From NCBI GenBank assembly GCA_026390115.1, contig JAPLGO010000016.1:1-64000 (forward strand): a stretch of 64,000 nucleotides of DNA, in the 5' to 3' direction. Of the stretch, positions 8,941 through 18,653 are shown piece after piece. Both the position numbers and the translations under genes were made by a program. Within the stretch, counting starts at the first letter, position 1. Every line of letters starts with the position of its first letter. Origin of the DNA: Campylobacterales bacterium (GTDB lineage Bacteria > Campylobacterota > Campylobacteria > Campylobacterales > Sulfurimonadaceae). The notes beneath the pieces are model-generated. The model searched no databases and was not told where the DNA came from. It was given only the letters and a program-made list of their open reading frames with translations.

Positions 8941-11445
8941 TTAATTTGTTAATAATTTATAAATTTGCTCGACATTATTACATATATCGTTTTGTTTCTC
9001 CATTAAAAAACTGTCTCTGACTCTGTTTTTTGTGGTGTGAATTTTGGCGGTTACTATGTTGATTTTAAGATCCTCAAAACAGTTCATAATGTACGCTAAC
9101 AATCCCCTTTGATTTGCTGTATGGACGGTTAGTTCGGCATGCGTGAGTGAATGTTCGCAATCTATATGTATCTCTTTTCTTGTTATTTTAATATTTTTCA
9201 GCTCCACATGCAAAGACATGTCGAAGGCTTTTTCTATTATATCTTCAACCTCTAAAAGCTCATCCCCTTCAACATTCTTAACAAATTCAATTTTAAAATA
9301 TTTCACATTGTCAAAGAGGGTGATAATCTCCATGGAGCCGACATCAAGATGTGCGAGCGTTGCTAGCAGATACCCTATGTTGAGAGGAATTTTTCTGTAA
9401 ATCTCTATGGTGAGGGAGTCAACAGCTTTGATGCTGTAGCTGTACTCCTTGGTCTCATTGGCTTTGGTCGCTATGCAGATTATGTCGGGAATGGAGTGTT
9501 TAAAAAAGAAAAGATTTGATTCTATGTGTAAAACTTTAGTCTGTAAAAGTTTAGGCAGGGCTTTAAACTCCTCTTGGTTTTGAACCTTTTTTTCTATATT
9601 CAATCTTTTTGCAGCGTCCGTAATCCTGTCACTGTTTTGTGAAACTTCCAAGGCACTCTTGTACAAATCAAAAAGCAGTTTGGAGTTAAAAGAGTTATAT
9701 GTTTCCCCGGCTACCCCATTTATATCGGCATAGGTAAGTATGTAGAGAAGTTTCAGATTCTTGTCATCATGAATATTGGACATGAAGTTATAGAGTGTAT
9801 TTTCATTGTGGATGTTTTCTTTAAAAGCGACACTGCTCATAAGAACATGCTGTTTTACAAGGATAACAGCTCTTTCAATCGACTCCGGTTTGAACTTTAA
9901 ATGTTTTGCGAAAGGAACAATGAGCTTCGCTCCTACTTCGCTGTGGTCTTGCTTGCGACCTTTTCCTGAGTCATGCAGCAGCACAGCCACTTTTAAAAGC
10001 AGTTTCTCCTCTTCGTTCAGCTCGTCATAAAGTTTTTGAATGAAAGGCTCTTTTATATTTTCAAGAGCTTCTACACACTTTATGGAGTGAATATCCACGG
10101 GGTAGGTGTGGTAGCCGTCAAACTGCGGCAGGTGCATCACTTTTCTAAAACTTGAAAATATCTCATGCAGTATGCCGGCATCATAAAAGAGTTTCAAAAA
10201 GCAGTACATGTTTTTTCTCTTAAGCAGCTCTTTTATAAGGGTATAAGTTCTCTGATTGAGAGGATGAGAAATTTTTGTGTAGGTAAACTGGTTTAAAAAA
10301 CCTGCATCAAAGTGGTACTCTTTGTCGGGGAGCGAAACCAACAGCTCCAAAAGGGAGTTTATGGGTTGAATTTTGAGATTAAAAGAGGCGAAGAGTCTTG
10401 AATCATATTCATAAATCCCCCTTCTCAGGCGGTGTGACTTAAATTTACCGATATTTTGTTTTTCTATTATAAAAGGTCTCACCATCTTCTTCACAAATAT
10501 CTGCGTAAAGTTGCTTATGCGCCACTGTGCTTCAAGCACTTTGGACGCCATTTTCCTTTCATCCCTAAAGCCTAGCATGACACTTACTTGCGGCATCAGC
10601 TCAAAGAGAAGTCTATCCTCCTGCCTGTTCGTGATGAGGTGCAGAGCGCTCCGAACGCGGTAGAGAAGTTCCAGAGCAACGCGGTACTCCTTGTACTCCT
10701 CATCGCTGAAGAGAATCTGGCTCAACTCTCTCAGCTTTGAAACCCCGTAAATTGTCTGTGCTACCCAAAAGAGAAGCTGCGTATCGCGAAGTCCGCCCAC
10801 GCTTTCTTTTATATTCGGCTGCATGGAGGTCGGGTATTTTTTTCTTCTAATCTGCGCTTCTTCTATTTTGGCGAGAATAAACTCTTTTTGTTTGTAGAGA
10901 CGAATTTTATTGAGTTGTTTCTGCGTTCCATGCCAAGTATAGGGCGAACCTGTGATGAGTCTTGACTCCATCAGAGAGGTGCGGATGGTTATATCCTCAT
11001 CGCTCGCTTTGAACAAATCGTTTGTTTCATGCACTCTATGACCTAGTTTCAGTCCCGCATCCAGAGCCAAATAGAAAAGTTTTTCTATAATTAATTGCGT
11101 ATTGTAGCCATCCACTTTTTCATAAACTATGAGTAAATCTATGTCGCTGTGAACACACAGCTGCTCCCGTCCATAGCTTCCGAGCGCCACGATGGCGATA
11201 GGAATCGAACTGCTCATGGGAATGTAGTTTCCAAAAACTCTTCTGAGCGTTACCTTATACATCAAAGAGAGTATGGAATCCAGCTTTTTGGTGTGTTTTA
11301 CCAAAAAATCTTTCCCTTGAGAGCTTTCAAAAAGCTTTGGAAGTGAAGTTTTGTACTCATTTATGTAGGCTTTAAAAAGCTTAGAGAGCTCAAAATCAGA
11401 GCCGTTTTTTTCTATGATATCTTCTATCTGCAGCAATAAATCCAT
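8941..11445 (-). CDS. glnD: [Protein-PII] uridylyltransferase / uridylyl-removing enzyme
   Basis: Bifunctional nitrogen sensor that adds or removes UMP on PII proteins. The nucleotidyltransferase motif GSYGREQLCVHSDIDLL is near the N-terminus. An HD phosphohydrolase domain (LLHDSGKGRKQDHSEVG) lies in the middle, and ACT-type glutamine-binding repeats lie at the C-terminus (ELTVHTANQRGLLAYIMNCF). The frame is open to a TTG at 11508, but the extra 21 residues look unlike the family. The ATG at 11445 (MDLLLQIEDII) gives an 834-aa protein close to the usual length. It is divergent from the LsrG-like gene with about 95 bp between them. Confidence 0.93.
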   Translation of the reverse strand: MDLLLQIEDIIEKNGSDFELSKLFKAYINEYKTSLPKLFESSQGKDFLVKHTKKLDSILSLMYKVTLRRVFGNYIPMSSSIPIAIVALGSYGREQLCVHSDIDLLIVYEKVDGYNTQLIIEKLFYLALDAGLKLGHRVHETNDLFKASDEDITIRTSLMESRLITGSPYTWHGTQKQLNKIRLYKQKEFILAKIEEAQIRRKKYPTSMQPNIKESVGGLRDTQLLFWVAQTIYGVSKLRELSQILFSDEEYKEYRVALELLYRVRSALHLITNRQEDRLLFELMPQVSVMLGFRDERKMASKVLEAQWRISNFTQIFVKKMVRPFIIEKQNIGKFKSHRLRRGIYEYDSRLFASFNLKIQPINSLLELLVSLPDKEYHFDAGFLNQFTYTKISHPLNQRTYTLIKELLKRKNMYCFLKLFYDAGILHEIFSSFRKVMHLPQFDGYHTYPVDIHSIKCVEALENIKEPFIQKLYDELNEEEKLLLKVAVLLHDSGKGRKQDHSEVGAKLIVPFAKHLKFKPESIERAVILVKQHVLMSSVAFKENIHNENTLYNFMSNIHDDKNLKLLYILTYADINGVAGETYNSFNSKLLFDLYKSALEVSQNSDRITDAAKRLNIEKKVQNQEEFKALPKLLQTKVLHIESNLFFFKHSIPDIICIATKANETKEYSYSIKAVDSLTIEIYRKIPLNIGYLLATLAHLDVGSMEIITLFDNVKYFKIEFVKNVEGDELLEVEDIIEKAFDMSLHVELKNIKITRKEIHIDCEHSLTHAELTVHTANQRGLLAYIMNCFEDLKINIVTAKIHTTKNRVRDSFLMEKQNDICNNVEQIYKLLTN

Positions 11446-11540
11446 AATCTCAATCTTGTAATAATTTTCACCATTATAGTGTAAGTGAAGAAATTTGCTA
11501 TAATCCAAAAGATGAAAAATTGAACAATTTAGGAATGAAA

Positions 11541-11828
11541 ATGGCGATTACAAAAAGAGTGACTTTTATAGCAAAACCGGATGGAATCCAGATGATGAAA
11601 GAGCTTCTGAGTGCGATGGTAGAACCAAGCAAGGCGGAAGATGGCTGTATCTTTTACGAAATTTTTCAGTATGAGAATAAGCCGCAAAAATTTATGGCAT
11701 ATGAGAGTTGGAGAGATGAAAAAGCTCTCGATGGACATAAAGCCTCAGCACATTATGGAGTCTATAAGTCGAGTTACGAGCCTTACTGTTTAGAAAAATA
11801 TACAGATGAACTTGAAGTTTTAGGATAA
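11541..11828 (+). CDS. ABM/LsrG-like small monooxygenase-fold protein
   Basis: About 95-aa protein of the antibiotic-biosynthesis-monooxygenase (dimeric alpha+beta barrel) fold, the family that holds LsrG and YgiN. Typical features are a first strand with KRVTFIAKPDG, EPSKAEDGCIFYEI, and a YESWRDEKALDGHKAS helix. LsrG isomerises phospho-AI-2. The gene is first in a tight plus-strand group with a class II aldolase and an LsrK-like kinase, which favours an LsrG-type isomerase over a quinol monooxygenase. AGGA lies 6 nt before the ATG at 11541, so that start is chosen over the TTG at 11520. A TATAAT box near 11499 could be its promoter. Confidence 0.75.
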   Translation: MAITKRVTFIAKPDGIQMMKELLSAMVEPSKAEDGCIFYEIFQYENKPQKFMAYESWRDEKALDGHKASAHYGVYKSSYEPYCLEKYTDELEVLG

Positions 11829-11832
11829 GTTG

Positions 11833-13011
11833 TTGAAAAATTTATGGTCATATGAAGAAGCAAAGAGTTTTAAAACTGATTTGGAGTTACGGGTTTATAC
11901 CTCCAATCTGCTTGGAAAAAGCGATGAACTCGTACTTCATGGCGGCGGAAATACCTCTGTAAAAACTGTAATAGTGGGTGAAGAGATACTCTTTGTGAAG
12001 GGAAGCGGCTGGGATTTGGTAAGTATAAAAGCGGAGGGTTTTTCGCCCGTAAGGATGAAAACGCTCTTGGAAATGGCAGAGTTAAATGAGCTTAGTGACA
12101 GCGACATGGTAAGAGGACAGAAAGATGCCATGACAGATAAATCTGCTCCAAATCCATCTGTTGAGGCAATTCTCCATGCGCTCATCCCCTACAAATTTGT
12201 TGACCATACACATGCCGATGCAGTCGTAACCATCTCAAACTCGGTGAATGGATTTGAAAATATAAAAATGCTCTTTCCAAACTTTTTGATAGTTCCCTAT
12301 GTGATGCCCGGATTTATCCTTGCACGAACGATTTATAAGATGACGCAAGGGCTCGATTGGAACATAATCGATGGAATAATTCTGCACAATCACGGTATCT
12401 TCACCTTCGATAATGACGTAAAAAAATCGTATGAAAAGATGATAAAAGCCGTTACACATGCCGAAGAGTTTTTGGAAAAAAATGCGAAAGTTGAGCTTAC
12501 AGTTGTATCTACCACAAAAAATGAGTTTGATGTTGAAAAACTCCGACAACTCCTCTCCGAGGAGAAAGGGTATGAAGTTTTTATCAAAGAAAACAGAAGT
12601 GACCTGGCAAAAACATACTCCTCAAAAGAAAATCTCAGAGAGTTTGCTTCAAGAGGTGTTCTGACTCCTGAACACATCATAAGAACTAAAAGAGCTCCTC
12701 TGATTTTAGAAGATGAGAACATCGAAGAAGTACTTGAAAACTATAAAAAAGAGTACATAAACTATTTTGAACAGTTTAAAAATGATGAAATTTGCCTCAA
12801 TCCTGCACCGAATTACATAGTCGTAAAAAATTACGGAATTGTGGCATGCGGAAAATCTGAGCAAGAGGCAAACATCATAAACGATATTGTAGAACACACC
12901 ATGATGGCAGTACTTCGAGCCGATAAACTAGGCGGATATAAAAGCATAAGTTTGAAAGATAGTTTTGAGATGGAATATTGGGAATTGGAACAGGCGAAGT
13001 TGAAAAAATGA
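11833..13011 (+). CDS. Class II aldolase (adducin-fold), stand-alone
   Basis: About 392-aa zinc aldolase. It matches the N-terminal half of the bifunctional aldolase/dehydrogenase family (RhaD/YuxG type), with no dehydrogenase part. Visible motifs are HGGGNTSVK (substrate-phosphate loop), FVDHTHADAV and LHNHGIF, which carry the metal-binding histidines. Enzymes of this class cleave deoxysugar-1-phosphates to DHAP plus an aldehyde. Between an LsrG-like and an LsrK-like gene, it could do the carbon-carbon cleavage that LsrF does in enteric bacteria. It starts at TTG 11833 (or TTG 11830) behind AGGA, 4-7 nt away, right after the previous stop. It overlaps the kinase gene by 4 bp (ATGA), indicating translational coupling. 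Confidence 0.85.
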   Translation: MKNLWSYEEAKSFKTDLELRVYTSNLLGKSDELVLHGGGNTSVKTVIVGEEILFVKGSGWDLVSIKAEGFSPVRMKTLLEMAELNELSDSDMVRGQKDAMTDKSAPNPSVEAILHALIPYKFVDHTHADAVVTISNSVNGFENIKMLFPNFLIVPYVMPGFILARTIYKMTQGLDWNIIDGIILHNHGIFTFDNDVKKSYEKMIKAVTHAEEFLEKNAKVELTVVSTTKNEFDVEKLRQLLSEEKGYEVFIKENRSDLAKTYSSKENLREFASRGVLTPEHIIRTKRAPLILEDENIEEVLENYKKEYINYFEQFKNDEICLNPAPNYIVVKNYGIVACGKSEQEANIINDIVEHTMMAVLRADKLGGYKSISLKDSFEMEYWELEQAKLKK

Positions 13012-14573
13012 AACAATATTTAATGGCGATAGATGCAGGAACGGGAAGTATCCGTGCGGTGATTTTTGATACAAAAGGGAATCAAATATCCGTGGCTCAA
13101 AAAGAGTGGACGCATTTGGAAGAGGTCGGTGTGGCGAATTCTATGAGTTTTAATTGTGAAGCAAATTGGGCTTTGACATGTGAATGCATTAGAGAATCTC
13201 TGCAAAAAGCAAAGCTTCAAGGCGAAAATATTCTCGCTCTCAGTGCGACAAGCATGCGTGAGGGAATTGTGCTTTACGATGCCGATGGCATAGAACTTTG
13301 GGCGGTTGCAAATGTGGATGCGAGAGCCTCTGCCGAAGTGAAATATCTCAAAGAAAATTTTGCCGGGATTGAGGAGGAATTTTATGCACTCTCGGGGCAG
13401 ACCTTTGCTTTGGGTGCGATTCCTCGAATTTTATGGCTCAAAAAGAACAAGCCTGAAATTTACGAGAGAGTGGCAAAAATCTCCATGATAGGGGATTGGA
13501 TTTTGGCTCGTCTTTGCGGTGTGATTGCGACAGACCCCAGCAACGGCGGAACAACGGGAATTTTTTCTTTAAAAAATCGAGATTGGAATGCGGAGATGTG
13601 TGCAAGAGTTGGGTTAAAAGATGATATTTTCCCCTCTTGTCATGAGGTTGGAACCGTTTTAGGACTGGTAACTTCAGAGGCTTCGGTTGAAACAGGACTT
13701 TCAACGTATACAAAAGTAGTTACAGGAGGAGGTGATGTTCAACTTGGAAGTGCCGGACTTGGTGTTGTTGAGCTTGGACAAGTAGCTATTTTAGGCGGTT
13801 CATTTTGGCAGCAGATTGTAAATATTTCGAGCGACATTTTACCGCCAAAAGATATGGGAATTCGTGTAAATCCTCATGTGATTTTCGAGCTCTCACAAGC
13901 AGAGGGAATCACCTTTTTTAGCGGTTTGGTTATGCGTTGGTTTCGGGATGCTTTTTGTGAAATAGAGAAGCTTGAGGCAAAAAAAAAGGGCATCGACACT
14001 TACGAAATTTTGGAAGAGAAAGCTTCTAAAATACCCGTTGGCTCCCATGGAATTATTCCTATTTTTTCAGACTCCATGAAGTACGGCAAGTGGTACCATG
14101 CAGCCCCTAGTTTTTTGAACCTTTCTCTCGACCCTAAAATCTGCAACCGTGCTTCAATGTTTAGAAGCCTTCAAGAAAATGCATGTATTGTTTCGTGTAT
14201 CAATCTTGAAAAAATCAGAGAGTTTACGGGTGTGGCAACAGAGGAGATAGTTTTTGCCGGAGGTGCGAGCCGCGGTAAGCTCTGGTCGCAAATCTTGGCG
14301 GATGTAACCGGATGCAGGGTTAAAATTCCTCGTGTTACCGAAGCAACTGCATTGGGAGCTGCAATAGCGGCTGGAGTGGGCGCAGGGGTTTACTGCTCTA
14401 TAAAAAATGCAGCAAAAGAGCTGGTAGTCTGGGAAAAAGAGTATGTACCGAACATGGAAAATTTTGTGAAATATCAAGAGATAAAAGAGCGTTGGCAAAA
14501 AGCCTATGAAGTGCAATTAAAGTTGGTAGATGATAATATCACGACTTCAATGTGGAAAGCACCGGGACTTTAA
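13008..14573 (+). CDS. lsrK: FGGY-family kinase, autoinducer-2 kinase (LsrK)-like
   Basis: 521-aa sugar kinase. The N-terminal phosphate-binding motif is MAIDAGTGSIRAVIFDTKGN. Further blocks are SMREGIVLYDADG, DPSNGGTTGIF, GGGDVQLGSAGLGVV, MRWFRDAFC, PIFSDSMKYGKWYHAAPSF and FAGGASRGKLWSQILADV, and the end is TTSMWKAPGL. From memory these match E. coli LsrK closely, better than xylulose, glycerol or ribulose kinases. LsrK phosphorylates AI-2 (DPD) at C5. No LsrABCD transporter or LsrR is nearby, so the substrate could be internal DPD or a related pentose such as 5-deoxyribose. The ATG at 13008 overlaps the aldolase stop. Confidence 0.85.
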   Translation: MKQYLMAIDAGTGSIRAVIFDTKGNQISVAQKEWTHLEEVGVANSMSFNCEANWALTCECIRESLQKAKLQGENILALSATSMREGIVLYDADGIELWAVANVDARASAEVKYLKENFAGIEEEFYALSGQTFALGAIPRILWLKKNKPEIYERVAKISMIGDWILARLCGVIATDPSNGGTTGIFSLKNRDWNAEMCARVGLKDDIFPSCHEVGTVLGLVTSEASVETGLSTYTKVVTGGGDVQLGSAGLGVVELGQVAILGGSFWQQIVNISSDILPPKDMGIRVNPHVIFELSQAEGITFFSGLVMRWFRDAFCEIEKLEAKKKGIDTYEILEEKASKIPVGSHGIIPIFSDSMKYGKWYHAAPSFLNLSLDPKICNRASMFRSLQENACIVSCINLEKIREFTGVATEEIVFAGGASRGKLWSQILADVTGCRVKIPRVTEATALGAAIAAGVGAGVYCSIKNAAKELVVWEKEYVPNMENFVKYQEIKERWQKAYEVQLKLVDDNITTSMWKAPGL

Positions 14574-14597
14574 AATAAAGATAAATAGCGAGATTAA

Positions 14598-15659
14598 ATG
14601 AATTTGAATGAGAAAATAGCATCAGGAAACAGAATAAATTTTGAAGAGGCGCTTGCTCTTTATGAGATGGATTTCTTTGAACTTGGCGGGCTGGCAGATG
14701 CAAAAAGAAAAGCATTGCATGGCAAAAAAACATACTTTAATATTAATCGCCATATCAATCCGACAAATGTGTGTGCAGATGTATGTAAATTTTGTGCCTA
14801 TTCCGCAAATAGAAAAAATCCAAACCCCTATACAATGAGCCATGAACAGATTATGGAGATTGTCAAAGACATCGAGAGCCGCGGGATTAAAGAGGTGCAT
14901 ATCGTCTCTGCGCATAATCCTGATACGGGGCTTGAGTGGTATTTGGAAATATTTAAAAAGATTAAAACCGCTTATCCGCATCTGCATGTAAAAGCTCTAA
15001 CTGCGGCTGAGGTGGATTTTTTGGCACGCCATTACGGCAAAAGTTATGATGAGATACTTGATTTGATGGTTGAAAACGGGGTGGATTCCATGCCGGGGGG
15101 CGGTGCTGAGATTTTTGATGAAACAGTGCGAGACTACATCTGCAAGGGTAAAGTTACCTCAGAGCAGTGGCTTGAGATTCATCAAAAGTGGCATGAGAGA
15201 GGCAAAAAGAGTAATGTGACAATGCTTTTTGGGCATGTGGAGAGCAGAGCAAACCGTATCGACCACATGATGCGAATTCGTGAACTTCAGGATAAAACGG
15301 GCGGTTTTAACTGCTTTATTCCGCTTGTCTATCAGACAGAGAATAATTACCTAAAAATAGAGGCTCCAATCACGGCAAATGAGATTCTAAAAACTATGGC
15401 GGTGAGCCGCATAGTGCTTGATAATGTTCCACATTTAAAAGCATACTGGGTAACTTCTACAGTAAATCTTGCTTTAGTCGCCCAAGAATTTGGGGCAAAT
15501 GATTTGGACGGAACGATAGAAAAAGAGTCCATAAACTCCGCTGCAGGTGCGAAGAGTGCCAATGGGGTGAACGTTGAAGAGTTTGTCGGACTTATAAAAA
15601 ACAGTGGATTTACGCCTGTCGAGAGAGACAGTATTTACAACGAAATTAAGGTGTGGTAG
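14598..15659 (+). CDS. mqnE: Aminofutalosine synthase (radical SAM)
   Basis: Radical-SAM enzyme of the futalosine menaquinone pathway that joins the adenosyl radical of SAM to 3-[(1-carboxyvinyl)oxy]benzoate, giving aminofutalosine. The [4Fe-4S] site is CADVCKFCAY (Cx3Cx2C) at about residues 59-66. It is followed by the family-typical HIVSAHNPDTGLEWYLE, DSMPGGGAEIF and MLFGHVESRANRIDHM. Length is 353 aa, normal. It starts 24 bp after the kinase gene and 3 bp before a glycosyltransferase, so it lies within a long plus-strand run. MTAN, which cleaves aminofutalosine, also feeds AI-2 and 5-deoxyribose formation, which may explain the kinase and aldolase next door. Confidence 0.95.
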   Translation: MNLNEKIASGNRINFEEALALYEMDFFELGGLADAKRKALHGKKTYFNINRHINPTNVCADVCKFCAYSANRKNPNPYTMSHEQIMEIVKDIESRGIKEVHIVSAHNPDTGLEWYLEIFKKIKTAYPHLHVKALTAAEVDFLARHYGKSYDEILDLMVENGVDSMPGGGAEIFDETVRDYICKGKVTSEQWLEIHQKWHERGKKSNVTMLFGHVESRANRIDHMMRIRELQDKTGGFNCFIPLVYQTENNYLKIEAPITANEILKTMAVSRIVLDNVPHLKAYWVTSTVNLALVAQEFGANDLDGTIEKESINSAAGAKSANGVNVEEFVGLIKNSGFTPVERDSIYNEIKVW

Positions 15660-15662
15660 CAG

Positions 15663-16481
15663 ATGGATATAACGGTTGTAATCCCGACTTATAACCGTTA
15701 TGAAGTTTTACAAAGAGCTTTAATCTCGGTTTACTCACAATCCCACATGCCGAAGGAAGTTATCATTATCGATGACGGCTCTACCGATAATACTTCACAA
15801 ATAACAAAACAATTTCCGTATGCCAAATATATTTATCAAAAAAATGCAGGTGTTTCAAGTGCAAGAAATTTAGGCATAAAAAATTCCACATGCCAGTGGA
15901 TTGCATTTTTGGATTCTGATGATGCGTGGCATGCGGATAAACTCAAAAAACAAGTGGAATTTCATGAGCAAAATCCAGGATGCCTTATGAGTTACACGGA
16001 TGAGAAGTGGATAAGAGATGGCATCGAGGTGAAGATGGCTAAGAAATTCCACAAGGTGGGCGGTGCTATTTTTGCTGAGTGCCTCTCTCACTGCATTATT
16101 GCTCCATCTTCTGCCTTAGTTCATAAAAAATTATTGGATGAAGTGGGGCTTTTTGATGAGGGCTTAGAAGTGTGTGAAGATTATGATTTGTGGCTGAGAG
16201 TGGCATGTACAAATTCAATCGGGCTGATTGATGAAAAACTTATTACTAAATATGGCGGAAATAATGATCAGCTAAGTGTTAAATATTGGGGTATGGACAG
16301 GTTTAGAGTTGTTGCTTTGGAGAAGCTGTTAAAGTTTGAAGTTACAAAGCAAGAGTTAATTATTGAAACTCTTTTACACAAATATAAATTACTTCTCAAA
16401 GGTGCTATCAAGTATGATAGGGTTTCAGAGATAAGTGAATATAATCAAAAAATAAAATTTTATGAAGCATCAAAGGATTAA
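15663..16481 (+). CDS. Family 2 glycosyltransferase
   Basis: 272-aa GT-A-fold transferase. It begins with DITVVIPTYNR, has DDGSTDNT for nucleotide binding and DSDDAWH as the metal-binding DxD, plus ED in CEDYDLWLRVA as the likely catalytic base. It has no membrane span. Placed directly before pglB (3 bp gap), it most likely adds a sugar to the lipid-linked oligosaccharide that PglB transfers. Donor and acceptor cannot be read from the sequence. Confidence 0.9.
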   Translation: MDITVVIPTYNRYEVLQRALISVYSQSHMPKEVIIIDDGSTDNTSQITKQFPYAKYIYQKNAGVSSARNLGIKNSTCQWIAFLDSDDAWHADKLKKQVEFHEQNPGCLMSYTDEKWIRDGIEVKMAKKFHKVGGAIFAECLSHCIIAPSSALVHKKLLDEVGLFDEGLEVCEDYDLWLRVACTNSIGLIDEKLITKYGGNNDQLSVKYWGMDRFRVVALEKLLKFEVTKQELIIETLLHKYKLLLKGAIKYDRVSEISEYNQKIKFYEASKD

Positions 16482-16484
16482 AAG

Positions 16485-18602
16485 TTGAATAGTATAAGAA
16501 ATGAGACAAAACTCACACTCGTTTATATATTTATCGCATTTCTGTTTTCAGTTGCGGTTCGTATGATTTGGGCGTACCAGTTTGCCGATGTGGAAGCCTT
16601 TAAATTTAATGGGCAGTTTATGATTAACACAAATGACGGCTATTATTTTGCTGAGGGTGCCAGAGATATTCTCAGCGGAATGCACCAAGTAAATGACCTT
16701 TCGCCTATTGATAATGCAACTTCCATTCTTACTGCTTTTTTTGCGAAGATTTTGCCATTCTCTTTTGAGACAATTATCTTTTTCATGCCGATCTTTTTAA
16801 GCTCTTTAATAGTTATCCCAGTTATCTTGATTGCTAAAAGCATCGATAATTTAGAGATGGGTTTTATTGCAGCACTTCTCGCCTCTATCGCTAACAGCTA
16901 CTACAACCGTACCATGATTGGCTACTATGATACCGACATGCTTAACATTGTTTTGCCGATGTTTTTGCTCTGGTCAATTATCTGGGCTATAAAAACGAAT
17001 GAAGATAAATATCTGTTTATCACGGCGATTGACATTTTGGCTTATAGATGGTGGTATGCTCAAAGTTACTCTTTGGAATTTTCATTTTTTGGTTTGATAC
17101 TATTGTTTACTTTAGTGTATGCCAGAAAAAATTTGTACAACTATAAACTTTTGGCAATTATGATGTTTGCGATGATAAATTTGGATATTTTTATTAGATT
17201 TCCTCTTGTTTTAGCAGCTTTTTTCCTATTTAAAGAGGAAAAGTTTCAAAAATATATCTATCATCTTTTAGCTATTTCAGTTCTAGCGTTTTTTGCAACT
17301 GGTGGATTTGACCCTATTTGGTCTCAGTTAAAAGGGTATGTTTTTAAGGATGCGGTGAGCATTGCTGATGCGGGACTTAAACTTCACTTTTTCTCTGTTA
17401 TGCAGACAGTTCGTGAAGCAGGACAGATTCCGTTTAGTACGTTTGCGGATCGAATAAGCGGGCATATGATAACGTTTATTTTATCACTTCTTGGTTTTGC
17501 TTATTTGGCTTATAGACATAAAATTATGCTTTTTGCGCTTCCGATGATAGGACTTGGATTTTTGGCAAGTGTGGGAGGGCTGAGATTTACTGTTTATGCG
17601 GTTCCTGTTTTGGCTTTCGGAGTTGCATTCCTTATCACTGAACTCGGGGCTAAAATACCCAATGCAAAACTGAAATATCTTAGCATGATAGTTTTTACAC
17701 TTGCTGTTTTATACCCGAATATTGACCATGTACTATCTTATAAGGTTCCGACCGTGTTTAATTCAGATGAAGTGCAAATCCTAGATAAACTAAAAACGAA
17801 GCTTGATAGAGAAGATTATATAATTTCTTGGTGGGATTATGGTTATCCTTTACGATACTACTCGGATATTAAAACACTTATTGACGGCGGAAAACATGGA
17901 GGTGAAGTAAATTTTCCAGTTAGTTTTATGCTCTCTAACCCTCAGCAAATTTCAGCAAAAATGGCAAGACTTGATGTTGAATATACAGAAAAAACATTCA
18001 AACAAGCAGAAGAGGCTAAAGATAAGAATCTGACAACATTCACAAACATTGAGCAGATGACAAAAGAGTATGGATTTAAAGACACGAATGATTTTTTAGC
18101 TTCACTTGCCACAGATATTCATTTGCCGGAGAAAACGCATGATATCTACTTCTATTTGCCATACAGAATGTTAGATATTTACCCGACTGTAACAGCTTTT
18201 TCGTATATAAATTTGATGAATGGAGAAAAGCAGGCAGCACCCTTTTTCTTTATAAGCAGAGGATTTTCGGAAACACAAAATGCAATAGAGTTAGGAAGTG
18301 GAATATCTCTTAGTAAAAAAGAGTCGAGCATAAAAATTGGAAACAAAAGCGTTCCGGTAAAAAGGTTCGTAAAAACTTCTTATGGTGCGAATATGGAGCT
18401 TCAAAAAACAGTTCAAATGTTAGACTATAATGGATATTTGAATGTAATTTACATGACAGATTACAAAACTTTTTTAGTAATAGATGATAAAACATACAAC
18501 TCTCTTTACATACAGCTGATGGTCTTAGAAGAGTATGATAAAACACTTTTTGAAAAGGTTATAGCAACTCCGCATGCCAAGGTGTACAAACTCAAGATAT
18601 AA
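16485..18602 (+). CDS. pglB: Oligosaccharyltransferase, STT3/PglB family
   Basis: 705-aa membrane enzyme that moves a lipid-linked glycan to Asn in N-X-S/T sequons in the periplasm. About a dozen membrane spans fill residues 10-430. The metal and acceptor sites are visible as TNDGYYFAEGARD (first loop) and RTMIGYYDTDML (DxD-like). The soluble C-terminal domain opens with the WWDYG signature (SWWDYGYPLRYYSDI). The start is TTG at 16485 with AAGGA about 7 nt upstream. Neighbours (GT2, galU, pgi, pglF) supply sugars, so this is an N-glycosylation cluster without the complete pgl set. Confidence 0.95.
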   Translation: MNSIRNETKLTLVYIFIAFLFSVAVRMIWAYQFADVEAFKFNGQFMINTNDGYYFAEGARDILSGMHQVNDLSPIDNATSILTAFFAKILPFSFETIIFFMPIFLSSLIVIPVILIAKSIDNLEMGFIAALLASIANSYYNRTMIGYYDTDMLNIVLPMFLLWSIIWAIKTNEDKYLFITAIDILAYRWWYAQSYSLEFSFFGLILLFTLVYARKNLYNYKLLAIMMFAMINLDIFIRFPLVLAAFFLFKEEKFQKYIYHLLAISVLAFFATGGFDPIWSQLKGYVFKDAVSIADAGLKLHFFSVMQTVREAGQIPFSTFADRISGHMITFILSLLGFAYLAYRHKIMLFALPMIGLGFLASVGGLRFTVYAVPVLAFGVAFLITELGAKIPNAKLKYLSMIVFTLAVLYPNIDHVLSYKVPTVFNSDEVQILDKLKTKLDREDYIISWWDYGYPLRYYSDIKTLIDGGKHGGEVNFPVSFMLSNPQQISAKMARLDVEYTEKTFKQAEEAKDKNLTTFTNIEQMTKEYGFKDTNDFLASLATDIHLPEKTHDIYFYLPYRMLDIYPTVTAFSYINLMNGEKQAAPFFFISRGFSETQNAIELGSGISLSKKESSIKIGNKSVPVKRFVKTSYGANMELQKTVQMLDYNGYLNVIYMTDYKTFLVIDDKTYNSLYIQLMVLEEYDKTLFEKVIATPHAKVYKLKI

Positions 18603-18653
18603 TAATTAAGGTATAATAATAAACAGAATAATTTTAACAATTAAGGATAAATA

